Shown here piece after piece: positions 1 to 8,608 of a stretch of 64,000 nucleotides of DNA (its first letter is position 1; every line of letters starts with the position of its first letter). Location: assembly GCF_019104765.1 (NCBI RefSeq), contig NZ_JAHRXJ010000010.1, positions 117,034 through 181,033 of the forward strand. The letters are read 5' to 3'. Position numbers and translations under genes: made by a program. Source of the DNA: Synechococcus sp. HK05. GTDB taxonomy: Bacteria > Cyanobacteriota > Cyanobacteriia > PCC-6307 > Cyanobiaceae. The notes beneath the pieces were generated by a model. It was given only the letters and a program-made list of their open reading frames with translations, was not told where the DNA came from and ran no database searches.

Positions 1-699
1 CAGGCGATAGCGGCCCTCCCGCGTGGGGGTGATGCTGTAGGAGATCACGCTGCCGGGGATGATGTCTTGCTTCAGACGAAATGCCGGCACATAGAAGCCA
101 TGGATCACGTCCTCGCTGCTGAGCTGGAAATTAGCCCGCTGATCGATCGGCAGATGCAGCTCTGAACTGCGCACCCCGTTGGGATACACAAACTCCCAAT
201 TCCACTGGCGTGCCAACACTTGAATCGGCCCATAGCTCTGGCGAACATCCGGCCGCTCCACCGTGGTGGGACTGCTGCCGGATTCCAGGTCGTACTTGGC
301 CTTGGGCCCAAGAGCCGCGAGAGTTTCGCTCACGTGAATGGCCTGATAGGCCAGCACCATCACGATCACGAAGGGAATCAAGGTCCAGGTGATCTCCAGC
401 TTCGTGTTGCCTTCAATCGGCAAACCATCCGTCTCGTCGTATTTGTCGGCGCGGTTGAACAGCACGGCCCAGAGAATGAAGCCGGTGCAACCCAGGAAGA
501 TGAAGGCGCCGATGCCCACTTCCACCTGAAACAACCCATCCACATAGGGAGCCGCGGTGGATGCCGGCACCGGCAACCAGCCCAGTGAAGCGCGGGCGAT
601 CTGGAGACTGGCGAGGGCATCGAGCACCACCGACACCAACACCACCACGATCAAGCGCAGAGGCAGCCCGCCTGAGGGCTTGGGAGCAGCTGAGGTCAT
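1..699 (-). CDS. ctaC: Cytochrome c oxidase subunit II (partial, C-terminus beyond window)
   Basis: Subunit II of an aa3-type terminal oxidase, which passes electrons from a soluble carrier to the CuA centre of the thylakoid or plasma membrane oxidase. The visible 233 codons show an N-terminal hydrophobic segment (about residues 12-32), a second transmembrane helix with FIFLGCTGFILWAVLF, the hairpin sequence GNTKLEITWTLIPFVIVMVL and the start of the cupredoxin domain (QWNWEFVYPNG, DVIHGFYVPAFRLKQDIIPG). The CuA Cys/His/Met ligands lie beyond position 1. The start ATG overlaps the stop of the DUF2231 gene upstream (ATGA), so the genes are probably co-transcribed. The family call is firm; only the truncation limits it. 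Confidence 0.93.
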   Translation of the reverse strand, partial: MTSAAPKPSGGLPLRLIVVVLVSVVLDALASLQIARASLGWLPVPASTAAPYVDGLFQVEVGIGAFIFLGCTGFILWAVLFNRADKYDETDGLPIEGNTKLEITWTLIPFVIVMVLAYQAIHVSETLAALGPKAKYDLESGSSPTTVERPDVRQSYGPIQVLARQWNWEFVYPNGVRSSELHLPIDQRANFQLSSEDVIHGFYVPAFRLKQDIIPGSVISYSITPTREGRYRL

Positions 700-1316
700 G
701 GCAGAGCCTCCTTGAGATCAGCACCCGCAGCCAACAATTGATCAGCTGTGATGTGCACACCGAATTCGCTGGCCAGCCAGGCGCCAAGGCTGCCGTGAAT
801 GCCCATCAGCAGCAGGATCAATACCCCGCAGCCCAGATAGATCCAACTCACCTGCCGGCCCAGATCCTTGCGCCAAACAAAGCGCTGATACCCCCGCCAG
901 ATGGTCATCGCCACGATGATCAGCAGCAGGGCAACACCGCCCACGGCGTGCCAGAGCATCGTGGTGATCGCCCCCTGACCGAGCACAGTTTTCACACCGG
1001 GCAGGGGGACAGCCAGCAGCATCTCGTAGAAGCCTGCTGCCACCGTGAAGAAGGTGATGATGCTGCAGGCCAGCACGTTGTACCAACCCACATCGTGGAA
1101 GCCGGTGCGGGTCACGGGCAGCGCCAGAAAGCGAAACACGCGCTTCTCAAGGGGATAGAAAGCCCCAGCAAAATCAAAAGCAATCCCGATGGAAAACAAC
1201 CCAATCGTGAGATGCACGAGGTTGGGATGAATCGGGATGCTGTAGGGAAGATCGTTCGCTCCGAGCGAATCGACGATCTCGTTGATCGGGGAGCTGATCG
1301 CAGCGAACAGCGTCAT
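696..1316 (-). CDS. DUF2231 integral membrane protein, oxidase-operon associated
   Basis: A 206-residue membrane protein with about four hydrophobic helices, for example around VLACSIITFFTVAAGFYEML and VSWIYLGCGVLILLLMG. It begins MTLFAAISSPINEIVDSLG and has the motif HPNLVHLTIGLFSIGIAFD, typical of the DUF2231 family that precedes ctaCDE in cyanobacteria. I chose the ATG at 1316 because it overlaps the upstream DUF2231 stop (ATGA) and leaves a normal family length; the frame stays open further upstream but only through the neighbour. Its role is unknown; the position points to assembly or function of the respiratory oxidase. Confidence 0.85.
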   Translation of the reverse strand: MTLFAAISSPINEIVDSLGANDLPYSIPIHPNLVHLTIGLFSIGIAFDFAGAFYPLEKRVFRFLALPVTRTGFHDVGWYNVLACSIITFFTVAAGFYEMLLAVPLPGVKTVLGQGAITTMLWHAVGGVALLLIIVAMTIWRGYQRFVWRKDLGRQVSWIYLGCGVLILLLMGIHGSLGAWLASEFGVHITADQLLAAGADLKEALP

Positions 1317-1813
1317 GAGATCACTCCGCTGCGAATCGCATCCACCACGGGAACCGTGTGCAGGCCGTACACCCACACCAACTTGTCGCCCAAATACACC
1401 TGGGTGAACACCAAGGCCGCTAACAGGCCATCCACCACCAGAAAACCGCCGGGCAGCACGGTGGGGTCCTTCTGCCGCACCACGTAGCGCCAGCCGGTGA
1501 GCACCGCCAACACCCCCGCCAGCGACCATCCGATGGTGCTGTGGATGTTGAGGATGTCGCGGGAGGCGCCGTAGGGGTTGGCCAGGCCGGCCTCCACCTG
1601 GCCAAAAATGATCGCCACAAAGATCGCCACGGTGGCGACCAGCAGATTCCAGAAGCTCACCTCAAACAGGTTCTGGCGCCGCGTCAACACGCCGATCAGG
1701 TCGAAGACGACGCTGATCAAGGCCATGGCAATCACAAAGTGAACGACGATCGGGTGGATGACGTCGAGCCAGGGGAGGTTTTTGTCGTTGAGCGGCGGCA
1801 GCAGCTCAAGCAT
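1313..1813 (-). CDS. DUF2231 integral membrane protein, first gene of the oxidase operon
   Basis: A 166-residue membrane protein starting MLELLPPLNDKNLPWLDVIH and containing HPIVVHFVIAMALISVVFDL, the same His-containing first helix seen in the next DUF2231 gene, which suggests an old duplication. About four transmembrane helices are visible. The ATG at 1813 is preferred because the open frame upstream runs into the tRNA-Leu gene. It lies about 128 bases from that tRNA and leads the run DUF2231-DUF2231-ctaC, each junction overlapping by four bases. Function unknown; inferred helper of the cytochrome oxidase. Confidence 0.85.
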   Translation of the reverse strand: MLELLPPLNDKNLPWLDVIHPIVVHFVIAMALISVVFDLIGVLTRRQNLFEVSFWNLLVATVAIFVAIIFGQVEAGLANPYGASRDILNIHSTIGWSLAGVLAVLTGWRYVVRQKDPTVLPGGFLVVDGLLAALVFTQVYLGDKLVWVYGLHTVPVVDAIRSGVIS

Positions 1814-1941
1814 GGGGTTGGGCAGCACGCACTGAGCCCAGGTTGGCCAGCCCACCCGGAAGCCGCACGCAGCTGTGATGATTTGCCAACTGCGCCACAA
1901 ACGCTCGCCTGACGAGGCGTCTGAAGCGATGTCTGAAGGAG

Positions 1942-2025
1942 TGGGAGCAGGGGGACTTGAACCCCCACAACGTTGCCGTCTGCGGATTTTAAGTCCGCTG
2001 CGTCTACCAATTCCGCCATGCTCCC
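1942..2025 (-). tRNA. trnL-UAA: tRNA-Leu (anticodon UAA), no intron
   Basis: Read on the minus strand, the acceptor arms GGGAGCA (2019-2025) and TGCTCCC (1943-1949) pair perfectly, followed by discriminator A. The D arm contains AATTGGTAGACGC, the anticodon stem GCGGA/TCCGC encloses the loop CTTAAAA giving anticodon UAA, there is a long class II variable arm, and the T arm reads GGGGGTTCAAGTCCCCC. No CCA is encoded. The gene is contiguous over 84 bases, so it lacks the group I intron found in this tRNA of many other cyanobacteria and plastids. Confidence 0.97.
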
Positions 2026-2092
2026 CGGCGCTGGATGGGAACCCCGCATCCAGGCGCACATCCTAGATTTGGTTAGCAACCGCCTTGCTGCC

Positions 2093-2344
2093 GTGCCCCT
2101 GCCTGGGTTCCTCAGCTCTCTCACGAGCGAATCACTGCTGGTGATCGGCGCCTATCTCGCCCTCGGTGGTGCCTATCTCCTGGTGGTACCCGCCGCCTTG
2201 ATGGCTTGGATGGCCAAGCGCTGGACCGTGATGGGCAAGCTGGAGCGCACCGCTGTGTACGGGCTGGTGTTTCTGTTTTTCCCAGGGCTGATTGCCCTGG
2301 CACCGTTTGTGAACCTGCGCCTTCAGGGCCAAGGGCAGGTTTGA
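2093..2344 (+). CDS. ndhL: NAD(P)H-quinone oxidoreductase subunit L
   Basis: A small membrane subunit of the cyanobacterial NDH-1 complex, which handles respiratory and cyclic electron flow and CO2 uptake in the thylakoid membrane. The product (83 residues from the GTG at 2093) has two hydrophobic helices, around [20 protein letters not shown] and [19 protein letters not shown], separated by [15 protein letters not shown], the typical NdhL layout. The longer frame opens inside the tRNA-Leu gene on the other strand, so an internal start is needed; GTG 2093 gives the usual family length, but no clear ribosome-binding site is visible. Its stop overlaps the next ATG (TGATG). Confidence 0.88.
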   Translation: MPLPGFLSSLTSESLLVIGAYLALGGAYLLVVPAALMAWMAKRWTVMGKLERTAVYGLVFLFFPGLIALAPFVNLRLQGQGQV

Positions 2345-2691
2345 TGGGAGCCGGCATCACCCGCGGCAAGGCTCTGCTGGCTGGGCTGGTTGTCTTTGCG
2401 TTGGGGGGCCTGGGCTACTGGGGCTTTGAAGCCGCTGGCCTTGAAGGCTTTTCGGCTGGCATCGCCGCCCAGGGCGTATTGGTGGCGGTGGTGCTGGTGT
2501 GGACCGGCTCTTACTTGTTCCGGGTGGTGACCGGAAACATGACTTATATGGAGCAGCGGCGCCGTTACCGCTCCGCCTACGAAGCCGCCACCGACGACGA
2601 GCTGCAGAAGCGCTTTGAATCCTTGCCCCCCGAGGAACAGGAGAAGCTGTTGCGTGAGCTGGGCCAACTCGACGACACGGCCGAGCCTTAG
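2344..2691 (+). CDS. DUF3007 family membrane protein
   Basis: A 115-residue protein with two transmembrane helices (around [18 protein letters not shown] and [19 protein letters not shown]) and an acidic cytosolic tail rich in Glu, Arg and Leu ([20 protein letters not shown]). It matches the cyanobacterial DUF3007 family usually found between ndhL and trpA, which is exactly its place here. The start overlaps the ndhL stop, implying translational coupling. Function unknown; a link to NDH-1 or thylakoid membranes is inferred only from position. Confidence 0.85.
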   Translation: MGAGITRGKALLAGLVVFALGGLGYWGFEAAGLEGFSAGIAAQGVLVAVVLVWTGSYLFRVVTGNMTYMEQRRRYRSAYEAATDDELQKRFESLPPEEQEKLLRELGQLDDTAEP

Positions 2692-2738
2692 CGCTCCGCA
2701 CACGACCCCATAGGCTCACGGGCAGATCCTGCGCTGCC

Positions 2739-3551
2739 GTGACCACCACCACCCCGATCCAGCAGCGGTTCGACCAGCTTCAACAGCAGGGCCGCTGCGC
2801 CCTGATGCCCTTCCTGATGGCGGGTGATCCGGATCTGGCGGCCACGCGTGCAGCACTGCTGGCTCTGGAGCAAGCGGGCGCAGACATGATCGAACTGGGG
2901 ATTCCCTACAGCGATCCTCTGGCGGACGGCCCGGTAATTCAGGCAGCCGCCAGCCGGGCGCTGGGATCCGCCACCACGCCGGGCCGGGTGCTGGAGATGC
3001 TCACCAGCCTCAAGGGGGAGCTGCAGATTCCGGTGATCCTGTTCACCTACAGCAACCCCCTGCTCAACCGCGGCATGGAGGCCTTCTGCCGCGATGCGGC
3101 TGCCGCCGGTGCCGCCGGCCTGGTGGTGCCGGACCTCCCCCTTGAAGAAGCGGAAAAGCTCTCCGCCATCGCCGCAGCCCAAGGGCTCGATCTGGTGCTG
3201 CTCGTTGCCCCCACCACACCGGCTGAGCGCATGGGCCGCATCGCCGCCGCCAGCCGCGGGTTCACCTATCTGGTGAGCGTGACGGGGGTGACCGGCGTGC
3301 GCACCAACCTGGAAAGCCGCGTGGGCGGCCTGGTGCAACAGCTCAAAGCGATGGGTCCCACCCCTGTGGCCGTGGGCTTTGGAATTTCGGGCCCAGAGCA
3401 GGCACGCCAGGTGCGCGACTGGGGCGCCGATGGCGCGATTGTGGGCAGTGCGCTGGTGAAGGTGATGGCACAAGCTCACAGCCAGCAGCAGGATGTGGCA
3501 GCGGCGGCGGGTGCCTTCTGCAGCAGCCTGCGCTCCGCCCTGGATCACTGA
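2739..3551 (+). CDS. trpA: Tryptophan synthase alpha subunit
   Basis: Splits indole-3-glycerol phosphate into indole and glyceraldehyde 3-phosphate; indole is channelled to TrpB for the last step of tryptophan synthesis in the cytosol. The 270-residue TIM barrel shows the family motifs [10 protein letters not shown], the catalytic Glu in [18 protein letters not shown], the loop-2 aspartate in VPDLPLEEA, and the phosphate-binding VGFGIS and DGAIVGSAL segments. The start is GTG (2739). No other trp genes are present, as usual for cyanobacteria where trp genes are scattered. It is followed by a perfect hairpin. Confidence 0.97.
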   Translation: MTTTTPIQQRFDQLQQQGRCALMPFLMAGDPDLAATRAALLALEQAGADMIELGIPYSDPLADGPVIQAAASRALGSATTPGRVLEMLTSLKGELQIPVILFTYSNPLLNRGMEAFCRDAAAAGAAGLVVPDLPLEEAEKLSAIAAAQGLDLVLLVAPTTPAERMGRIAAASRGFTYLVSVTGVTGVRTNLESRVGGLVQQLKAMGPTPVAVGFGISGPEQARQVRDWGADGAIVGSALVKVMAQAHSQQQDVAAAAGAFCSSLRSALDH

Positions 3552-3566
3552 TCGGCAGCGTCCCTC

Positions 3567-3590
3567 CTGACGGCTTGCAAGAGCCGTCAG
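3567..3590 (+). terminator. Hairpin downstream of trpA, possible terminator
   Basis: A perfect 9-base-pair stem (CTGACGGCT, 3567-3575, with AGCCGTCAG, 3582-3590) and a 6-base loop lie 15 bases after the trpA stop. No run of T follows, so it is at best a weak intrinsic terminator or an mRNA 3' stabilising hairpin. Confidence 0.4.
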
Positions 3591-3623
3591 AATCAGGCGA
3601 TCGATCACACCCGAGCTGCCGCG

Positions 3624-3938
3624 ATGGCCCCCCGAACTCTGCTCACCACCGGTCTGCTGCTGGGCGGCCTGTCCCTGGCACCGGCGGCAGCCCATGCCGG
3701 CTGGAGCGAGTACAAGTCAGCGATCTCCGAGGTGGATGCCTGCAACCAGGCCCAGTACCTGATGCCCGAGAAAGCCGTGGTGCAGGAGTTCCGCTATTGG
3801 GTGAACAGCGGCAAGAGCGGCAACACCTTCACCTGCAAGGTGCGCTGGAGCGACAAGGCCAGTGCCAAGCCCACCGATCGCCCGATCCTCTTCCCCTCTC
3901 GCATCCGTCAGCCGATCTTCGCTGCGGGCTGGCTGTAG
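3624..3938 (+). CDS. Small exported protein of unknown function
   Basis: A 104-residue protein with a clear Sec signal peptide: MAPRTLLTTGLLLGGLSLAP followed by AAAHA, with probable cleavage after AHA near residue 25. The mature part (about 79 residues) has two cysteines (in VDACNQA and TFTCKVRW), which could form a disulphide in the periplasm, and several aromatic residues (FRYWVNSGKSGN). I do not recognise a named family; similar small exported proteins occur in marine and freshwater Synechococcus. It lies between trpA and the YciI-like gene on the same strand. Confidence 0.75.
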   Translation: MAPRTLLTTGLLLGGLSLAPAAAHAGWSEYKSAISEVDACNQAQYLMPEKAVVQEFRYWVNSGKSGNTFTCKVRWSDKASAKPTDRPILFPSRIRQPIFAAGWL

Positions 3939-3965
3939 GTTGCGCCCCTGCCACCTGTTGATGCC

Positions 3966-4232
3966 ATGCGTTTCGTGCTGTGGGGCACCTATTGCGACAA
4001 CGCCCTCGAGAAGCGCACGCCCTACCGCGATGAGCATCTCGCCGGTTTGCAACAGCAGAAAGAAGCCGGTGTGCTGATCACCCTCGGCCCCACCGAGGGC
4101 AGCACCCATGTGTTCGGCATTTATGAGGCCGAGAGCCAAGACCAAGTGGAAGCGCTGCTCCACAACGACATCTACTGGCGCAACGGCATCTGGACCGAGC
4201 TGAAGGTGTACCCCTGGATCCAGGCCTTCTGA
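3966..4232 (+). CDS. YciI-like protein (dimeric alpha-beta barrel fold)
   Basis: An 88-residue protein of the YciI family: it starts MRFVLWGTYCDNALEKR, continues with the pattern R..YRDEHLAGLQQQKEAGVL and has a glycine-rich turn GPTEGSTHVFGIYEA. The family adopts a ferredoxin-like dimeric barrel, and the conserved His/Asp pair (here in YRDEH) is thought to form an active site, but the reaction is unknown in most members. The gene ends two bases before the convergent cytochrome c6 stop. Function is not assigned. Confidence 0.85.
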   Translation: MRFVLWGTYCDNALEKRTPYRDEHLAGLQQQKEAGVLITLGPTEGSTHVFGIYEAESQDQVEALLHNDIYWRNGIWTELKVYPWIQAF

Positions 4233-4234
4233 GC

Positions 4235-4582
4235 TCAGGCCTTCGGCCAGCCGGCCAAGGCCTGCTGCCACACCCAGGCGGCCACCTCGGCGGTGCCCTC
4301 CTCGCCGAGCACCGAGCCGTAGCCACTCATCTGACCCACCCCCGCCGCCGTAATCGCCGCAATGGCGGCCTCAGAAGCGCGGTTTTCCCGCTCCAGCGCC
4401 GCGAGTTTGAGGGTTTTGCCGCGGCGAATGATGTTGCCGCCATTCACATGACAACCGGCGCAGTGCTGCTCAAACAGCTGAGCCCCATCAGCCAGAGCGA
4501 TCCCGGGCCAGAGCAGCAAAGCCGCCATCACGGCCAACAACGCTGCAGCCAACCGGCGCCAACGGGGGATCAGATCAGCCAC
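4235..4582 (-). CDS. petJ: Cytochrome c6 (class I soluble c-type cytochrome)
   Basis: A lumenal haem protein that carries electrons from cytochrome b6f to photosystem I or the oxidase. Visible features: an N-terminal basic stretch (PRWRR), a hydrophobic signal (LAAALLAVMAALLLWPGIALA), then ADGAQLFEQHCAGCH with the CxxCH haem site close to the mature N-terminus, and GQMSGYGS holding the likely axial Met. The GTG at 4582 gives a normal signal peptide; the frame stays open to an ATG at 4699, but that would overlap the divergent nuclease gene and add a long non-signal extension. Haem and Met motifs make the call solid, the start less so. Confidence 0.85.
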   Translation of the reverse strand: MADLIPRWRRLAAALLAVMAALLLWPGIALADGAQLFEQHCAGCHVNGGNIIRRGKTLKLAALERENRASEAAIAAITAAGVGQMSGYGSVLGEEGTAEVAAWVWQQALAGWPKA

Positions 4583-4658
4583 CTGGGGCTCGGCAAGGGT
4601 CAAACCAGTCTGCAGACCCAGTGGGCACGCTGAAATGGGTGCGCCTGCCGCTGCGTTG

Positions 4659-5867
4659 ATGCTCACCGTTCTGCACAGTGCCGACTGGCAGATCGGCAAG
4701 CCCTATGCCCGCGTGCACGACCCCGACAAACGGGCCCGCCTGCGCCAGGCCCGGATCGAAGCCATCGGGCGCATCGGTGCATGGCTGGATCAGGAGCAAC
4801 TGCCAGAGCAACCGGCCTTCCTGATGGTGGCCGGCGATCTCTTTGATTCCCCAACCCCCAGCAGCAGCGACATCACAGCGGTGTGCCAGGCCATTGGCAA
4901 GCTGGCGATCCCGGTGCTGGTGATTCCCGGCAACCATGACCATGGGGCGCCAGGCAGTGTGTGGCATAGCCCCTTTTTCCAAAGCGAACAGCAGCGCCGC
5001 GCCCCCAACCTGCAGGTGCTGCTGGAGCGCAAGCCCGTACTGATCGGAGGCGCGGTGGTGCTGCCATGCCCGCTGTTACGCCGCAGCGACAGCAGCGATC
5101 CCACCGACTGGGTGCGGCAGCTCGATTGGAAGCAGCTGCCAACAGATCACCCCCGCATCCTGCTGGCCCATGGCTCAGTGCATGGCTTCGCGGCCGCTGA
5201 TCTGGATGCTGATGACGACAACCCCAGCAGCGCCAACAATCGGCTGGAGCTCGATGCAGCCCTGCTGGATCAACTCGATTACGTGGCTCTTGGGGACTGG
5301 CATGGCCTTAAGCAGGTGAACAGCCGCACCTGGTACAGCGGCACACCGGAACCGGATCGCTTTCCCCGCACCGACGACTACCAAGGCGGGCAGGTGCTGA
5401 AGGTGCAGCTGCAGCGGGGCGGGGCGCCCGTGGTGGCAACCATCCCCACCGCTGCCCTCGACTGGCGACAGCTGAACGTTCAGCTCAACACAGCCGGCGA
5501 CCTCGAACGGCTGGAGCGCCAGCTGGAGCCGTTGCTCCAAGCGGAACCAGGCCAGCAGTTGTTGTTGCTGGAGCAGTGCGGCAGCCTCAGCCTCCAAGCG
5601 CACCAACGCTATGAGCAGCTGCTCGAACGGCTGGAGGCGCAGCTGCTGCGGCTCAAGCGCCGCGGCCGCATTGAGCAGCAACCCGCACCCGAAGAACTAG
5701 AGCTGTTGCGACAACGGGCCGAGGATCCATTGATCGCCCGCGTGGCCGCAGAACTGCAGGCGGAACTCGAGCAAGCTGCAGCGGCCAACGCTGCTGAGCA
5801 GCGCCAGGTGTTGCAACTGGCGCTGGCTGAGCTGCAGCGCGCAACAGGAGCGGCCGAATGCGCCTGA
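4659..5867 (+). CDS. sbcD: SbcD-like DNA repair exonuclease (metallophosphoesterase)
   Basis: The nuclease partner of an SbcCD/Mre11-Rad50-type complex acting on DNA ends and hairpins. The calcineurin-like core is visible: a degenerate first motif HSADWQIGKPY, then MVAGDLFDSP, the GNHDH motif in VIPGNHDHGAP, a later LAHGSVHG and GDWHG. The C-terminal third is Gln/Leu/Glu-rich and probably helical, fitting a partner-binding region. I prefer the ATG at 4659 (MLTVLHSADWQIG); an in-frame ATG at 4635 would add eight residues. The last 10 bases overlap the SbcC-like gene, implying coupled translation. About 402 residues, normal for the family. Confidence 0.88.
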   Translation: MLTVLHSADWQIGKPYARVHDPDKRARLRQARIEAIGRIGAWLDQEQLPEQPAFLMVAGDLFDSPTPSSSDITAVCQAIGKLAIPVLVIPGNHDHGAPGSVWHSPFFQSEQQRRAPNLQVLLERKPVLIGGAVVLPCPLLRRSDSSDPTDWVRQLDWKQLPTDHPRILLAHGSVHGFAAADLDADDDNPSSANNRLELDAALLDQLDYVALGDWHGLKQVNSRTWYSGTPEPDRFPRTDDYQGGQVLKVQLQRGGAPVVATIPTAALDWRQLNVQLNTAGDLERLERQLEPLLQAEPGQQLLLLEQCGSLSLQAHQRYEQLLERLEAQLLRLKRRGRIEQQPAPEELELLRQRAEDPLIARVAAELQAELEQAAAANAAEQRQVLQLALAELQRATGAAECA

Positions 5868-8590
5868 TCGCCTGCTCGCTGCAAAACGTGCGGCGCCATC
5901 GGGCCTTGGAGCTGGAGTTTGGCCGCCAGCTCACCTTGATCGCTGGCGCCAACGAGAGCGGCAAAAGCACCCTGGTGGAGGCCTTGCACAAGGCACTCTT
6001 CCTGCGGGCCACCGCCACCGGGCGCGGCGTGGAGGAGCTGCGCTCACGCCTGCATGCCGGCTTGCCGGAGGTGGAGATTCGCTTTGAAGCCGAAGCGGAA
6101 ACCTGGCGGTTGCGCAAACGCTTTGCCGGCGCCAGTGGCACCTGCCAGCTGAGCAACGGCAGCGGGCTCGCCCTGAGCGGTGCAGAGGCGGAAGAGCAGC
6201 TGGCGCGGCTGCTGGGCTTTGAGGCCCCGGTGGAAGGGCGACGCATTGCCCAGCTTCCGGAACGCTGGGCGCACCTCTGGGTGCGCCAGGGCGAAGCAGG
6301 GCTCAACCCCTTCGGCGGCAACCAAGACCGCTACGACCACCAGCGGCTGGTGGAGCAGTTGCAGCTGCAGGGCAGCCAGAACCCTCTGGAATCGGGGCTG
6401 GATCGGCAGGTGATGGAGCAGATCCAGCAACAGGTGGCGGCGCTGTACACCGCCACGGGCAAGGTGAAGGCCGGATCGCCCCTGGCCGAAGCGCAGCGCC
6501 GCAGCCAGGAGGCCGCCGCCGCCCTGGCCCTGGCGCAGCAGCAGGTGAGCGATCTGGAAGCGGCCATGGAGCAGTGGCGCAGCATCAACGAACGCCTGGA
6601 GACGATCGAGCGCCAACAGCGACCGGCGCTGCAGCGGGAGCTGCAGCTGCAGCAACAAACTCAGCTGCTGCAGGCGCAACTAGATCCACTGCTGCAGCAG
6701 GAGAAAGAGCGCCAGCAACTGCTGTTGCAACAGCAGCAGGAGCACACGGAACTGCAACAGCTGCAGCAACAGCTCCAAAGCGAGCAGGCGCTGCAGGAGC
6801 AAGGCGACACCCTGCGGCAACAGCTGCAAACCCAAGCCCAACAGGCGCAACTGGCGGTGCAGGAGATAGCGCAGCGCCAGGAGCTGCTGCAGCGGTTGCT
6901 CGATCGGCACCAACTCAACGACGAAGCCCGGCAACTGCGCGAGCACCAACAGCAGCTCCAAGGGCTGCAAGACCAGGCCGAAACCCTCAAGCAACAACTC
7001 GCGGCACTTCCGGAGATCACGGCGGAGCAGGTGCGCCAGCTCCGCCAGGCTGAACAGGCCTTGGCCCAGGCAACGGCCCGCTGCGACGCGATGGCCGCTG
7101 GATTGGAGGTGGTGGCGGCCGACCAACCGATCCGCCTCAACGGCGAAGCGCTCACCCGCGGTGAGCGGCGCCGCCTTGAAAGCGCTGCGCAACTCGAGGT
7201 GGGCGCGGGTGTGCGCATTCAGATCAGCCCCGGCGGCGGCCAGGCGCTGCCGCAGGCACTGGAGCAACAGCAGCACTGCCGCCAGCAGCTGGAGCAGCTG
7301 CAGCTGCAGCTCCGGCTCAGCAACAGCGACCAGGCAGAAACGCTCGAACGGCAGCGCCAAGGGTTGGAGCGTGAACTCGCCAACCTGCGCCAGGCCGCCA
7401 AAGCGATTCCCTGGTCCGGCCTGCAACAACGGCTCGATCAACTCGCGCCGCGGCGCCAACAACTCAACAACAGCCTGGCGGGCCAAGGCCCCCTGCTCGA
7501 GGCCCTGGCCGAAGAGCTCGGGGTGAGCGAAGTCGGGGATCTCGATCCCACCCAGCTGCGCAACATCCAGGAGGCCCAACGCCAGCAGAACAGCGAGCAC
7601 AGCCGCACTCTCGAGCGCTTTCAGCAGCAGCTGCGCAGCCTCGAGCAGAGCCAACGCAGCCGCCAAACCCAGCTGGAGCAGCGGCGCCAACGCAGCGGCC
7701 AGCTGGAGGGCTCACTGCAGGTGCTGGGGGAGCGCCTCCGGCAACTGAACAGCACCCAGCCCGTGAGCGCCGATCTCCAGGCCCAACAGCAGCAGCTGCA
7801 GGCCCTGCACCACGAACTCAGCCAACTGCACGCAGCACGGGGCAGGGGGGGCCAAGGCCAGGCGCCCGAGGATGCGGCGGCACAACTCGAAGCGCTCGAT
7901 CTGGAGAAAGACCGGCTGCTGAGCCAGCGCGGCCAGACGCAACAGCGCACCCTGAGCCTGGGCGCCAGCAACCCCCTGGCCGAACTGGAGCAGCGGCAGG
8001 TGGCCTGGGAGGAAGCGGAGGCCGAACGCCATGCCCTCGAGCAGCGGGGCCAAGCCCTACGCCTGTTGCTGGATCGCTTTCACAGCGCCCAGAGCAACCT
8101 GGCCAACCGCTACAGCGATCCGCTGCGCGCCGCGATTGCGCCCTACCTGGCGGCGCTGGCCGATGCACCCCAGCAACCGCTCCTCGGCTTCGATCCGCAG
8201 CAGGGCTTCCACAACCTGCAACTGCGCCAAGGCGACGAAGCCTTCGCCTTTGAACGCCTCAGTGGCGGCATGCGGGAACAACTGGCAGCCACGGTGCGGC
8301 TGGCCATGGCCGAAGTGCTGAAGCCCGCCTACGCCGATGTATTGCCGTTGGTGTTCGATGATGCCTTTACCAATAGCGACCGGGAACGGCAGCTGGGCCT
8401 GCACAAAATGCTCGAGCGCGGGATGGAGCACGGGATCCAGATCGTGTTGCTCACCTGCCACCCGAGCGACTACACAGCGCTGTTGGGAGCAGACCAAAAC
8501 CAGGCACAGACCATGCGAAAAGACCACCCCCCCGAACTGGTCGAGGGGATGGCTGGAGGAAGCAATCGGGTGATGGTGAGCCTGGACTAA
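5858..8590 (+). CDS. SbcC/Rad50-like SMC-type ATPase, no zinc hook
   Basis: ATPase partner of the upstream nuclease. Walker A is GANESGKST (residues 30-38); the signature RLSGGMREQL and Walker B LPLVFDDAF lie near the C-terminus, so head domains are at both ends. Residues about 180-740 are a long Gln/Leu/Glu/Arg coiled coil. A Rad50/SbcC CXXC zinc hook is not present; instead a short, probably beta-rich segment (about residues 412-460, including ADQPIRLNGEALTRGERRR and ISPGGG) interrupts the coil, as in YhaN-type AAA proteins. Only two Cys flank that insert (about 408 and 474). It could therefore be a YhaN-class ATPase rather than classical SbcC. Confidence 0.85.
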   Translation: MRLIACSLQNVRRHRALELEFGRQLTLIAGANESGKSTLVEALHKALFLRATATGRGVEELRSRLHAGLPEVEIRFEAEAETWRLRKRFAGASGTCQLSNGSGLALSGAEAEEQLARLLGFEAPVEGRRIAQLPERWAHLWVRQGEAGLNPFGGNQDRYDHQRLVEQLQLQGSQNPLESGLDRQVMEQIQQQVAALYTATGKVKAGSPLAEAQRRSQEAAAALALAQQQVSDLEAAMEQWRSINERLETIERQQRPALQRELQLQQQTQLLQAQLDPLLQQEKERQQLLLQQQQEHTELQQLQQQLQSEQALQEQGDTLRQQLQTQAQQAQLAVQEIAQRQELLQRLLDRHQLNDEARQLREHQQQLQGLQDQAETLKQQLAALPEITAEQVRQLRQAEQALAQATARCDAMAAGLEVVAADQPIRLNGEALTRGERRRLESAAQLEVGAGVRIQISPGGGQALPQALEQQQHCRQQLEQLQLQLRLSNSDQAETLERQRQGLERELANLRQAAKAIPWSGLQQRLDQLAPRRQQLNNSLAGQGPLLEALAEELGVSEVGDLDPTQLRNIQEAQRQQNSEHSRTLERFQQQLRSLEQSQRSRQTQLEQRRQRSGQLEGSLQVLGERLRQLNSTQPVSADLQAQQQQLQALHHELSQLHAARGRGGQGQAPEDAAAQLEALDLEKDRLLSQRGQTQQRTLSLGASNPLAELEQRQVAWEEAEAERHALEQRGQALRLLLDRFHSAQSNLANRYSDPLRAAIAPYLAALADAPQQPLLGFDPQQGFHNLQLRQGDEAFAFERLSGGMREQLAATVRLAMAEVLKPAYADVLPLVFDDAFTNSDRERQLGLHKMLERGMEHGIQIVLLTCHPSDYTALLGADQNQAQTMRKDHPPELVEGMAGGSNRVMVSLD

Positions 8591-8608
8591 GGCAGCAGGC
8601 TCAGGGGA

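Noticed and set aside
561..1487. Long plus-strand frame of 308 codons opposite the DUF2231 genes
   Set aside because: It runs antisense through two well-supported overlapping DUF2231 genes, is rich in His/Gln/Arg as expected for the reverse frame of GC-rich genes, and shows no family motif.
6574..7053. Apparent tandem CAG/CAA repeats that resemble a repeat array
   Set aside because: They are Gln/Leu codons in the long coiled coil of the SbcC-like protein, with no fixed unit or spacer.
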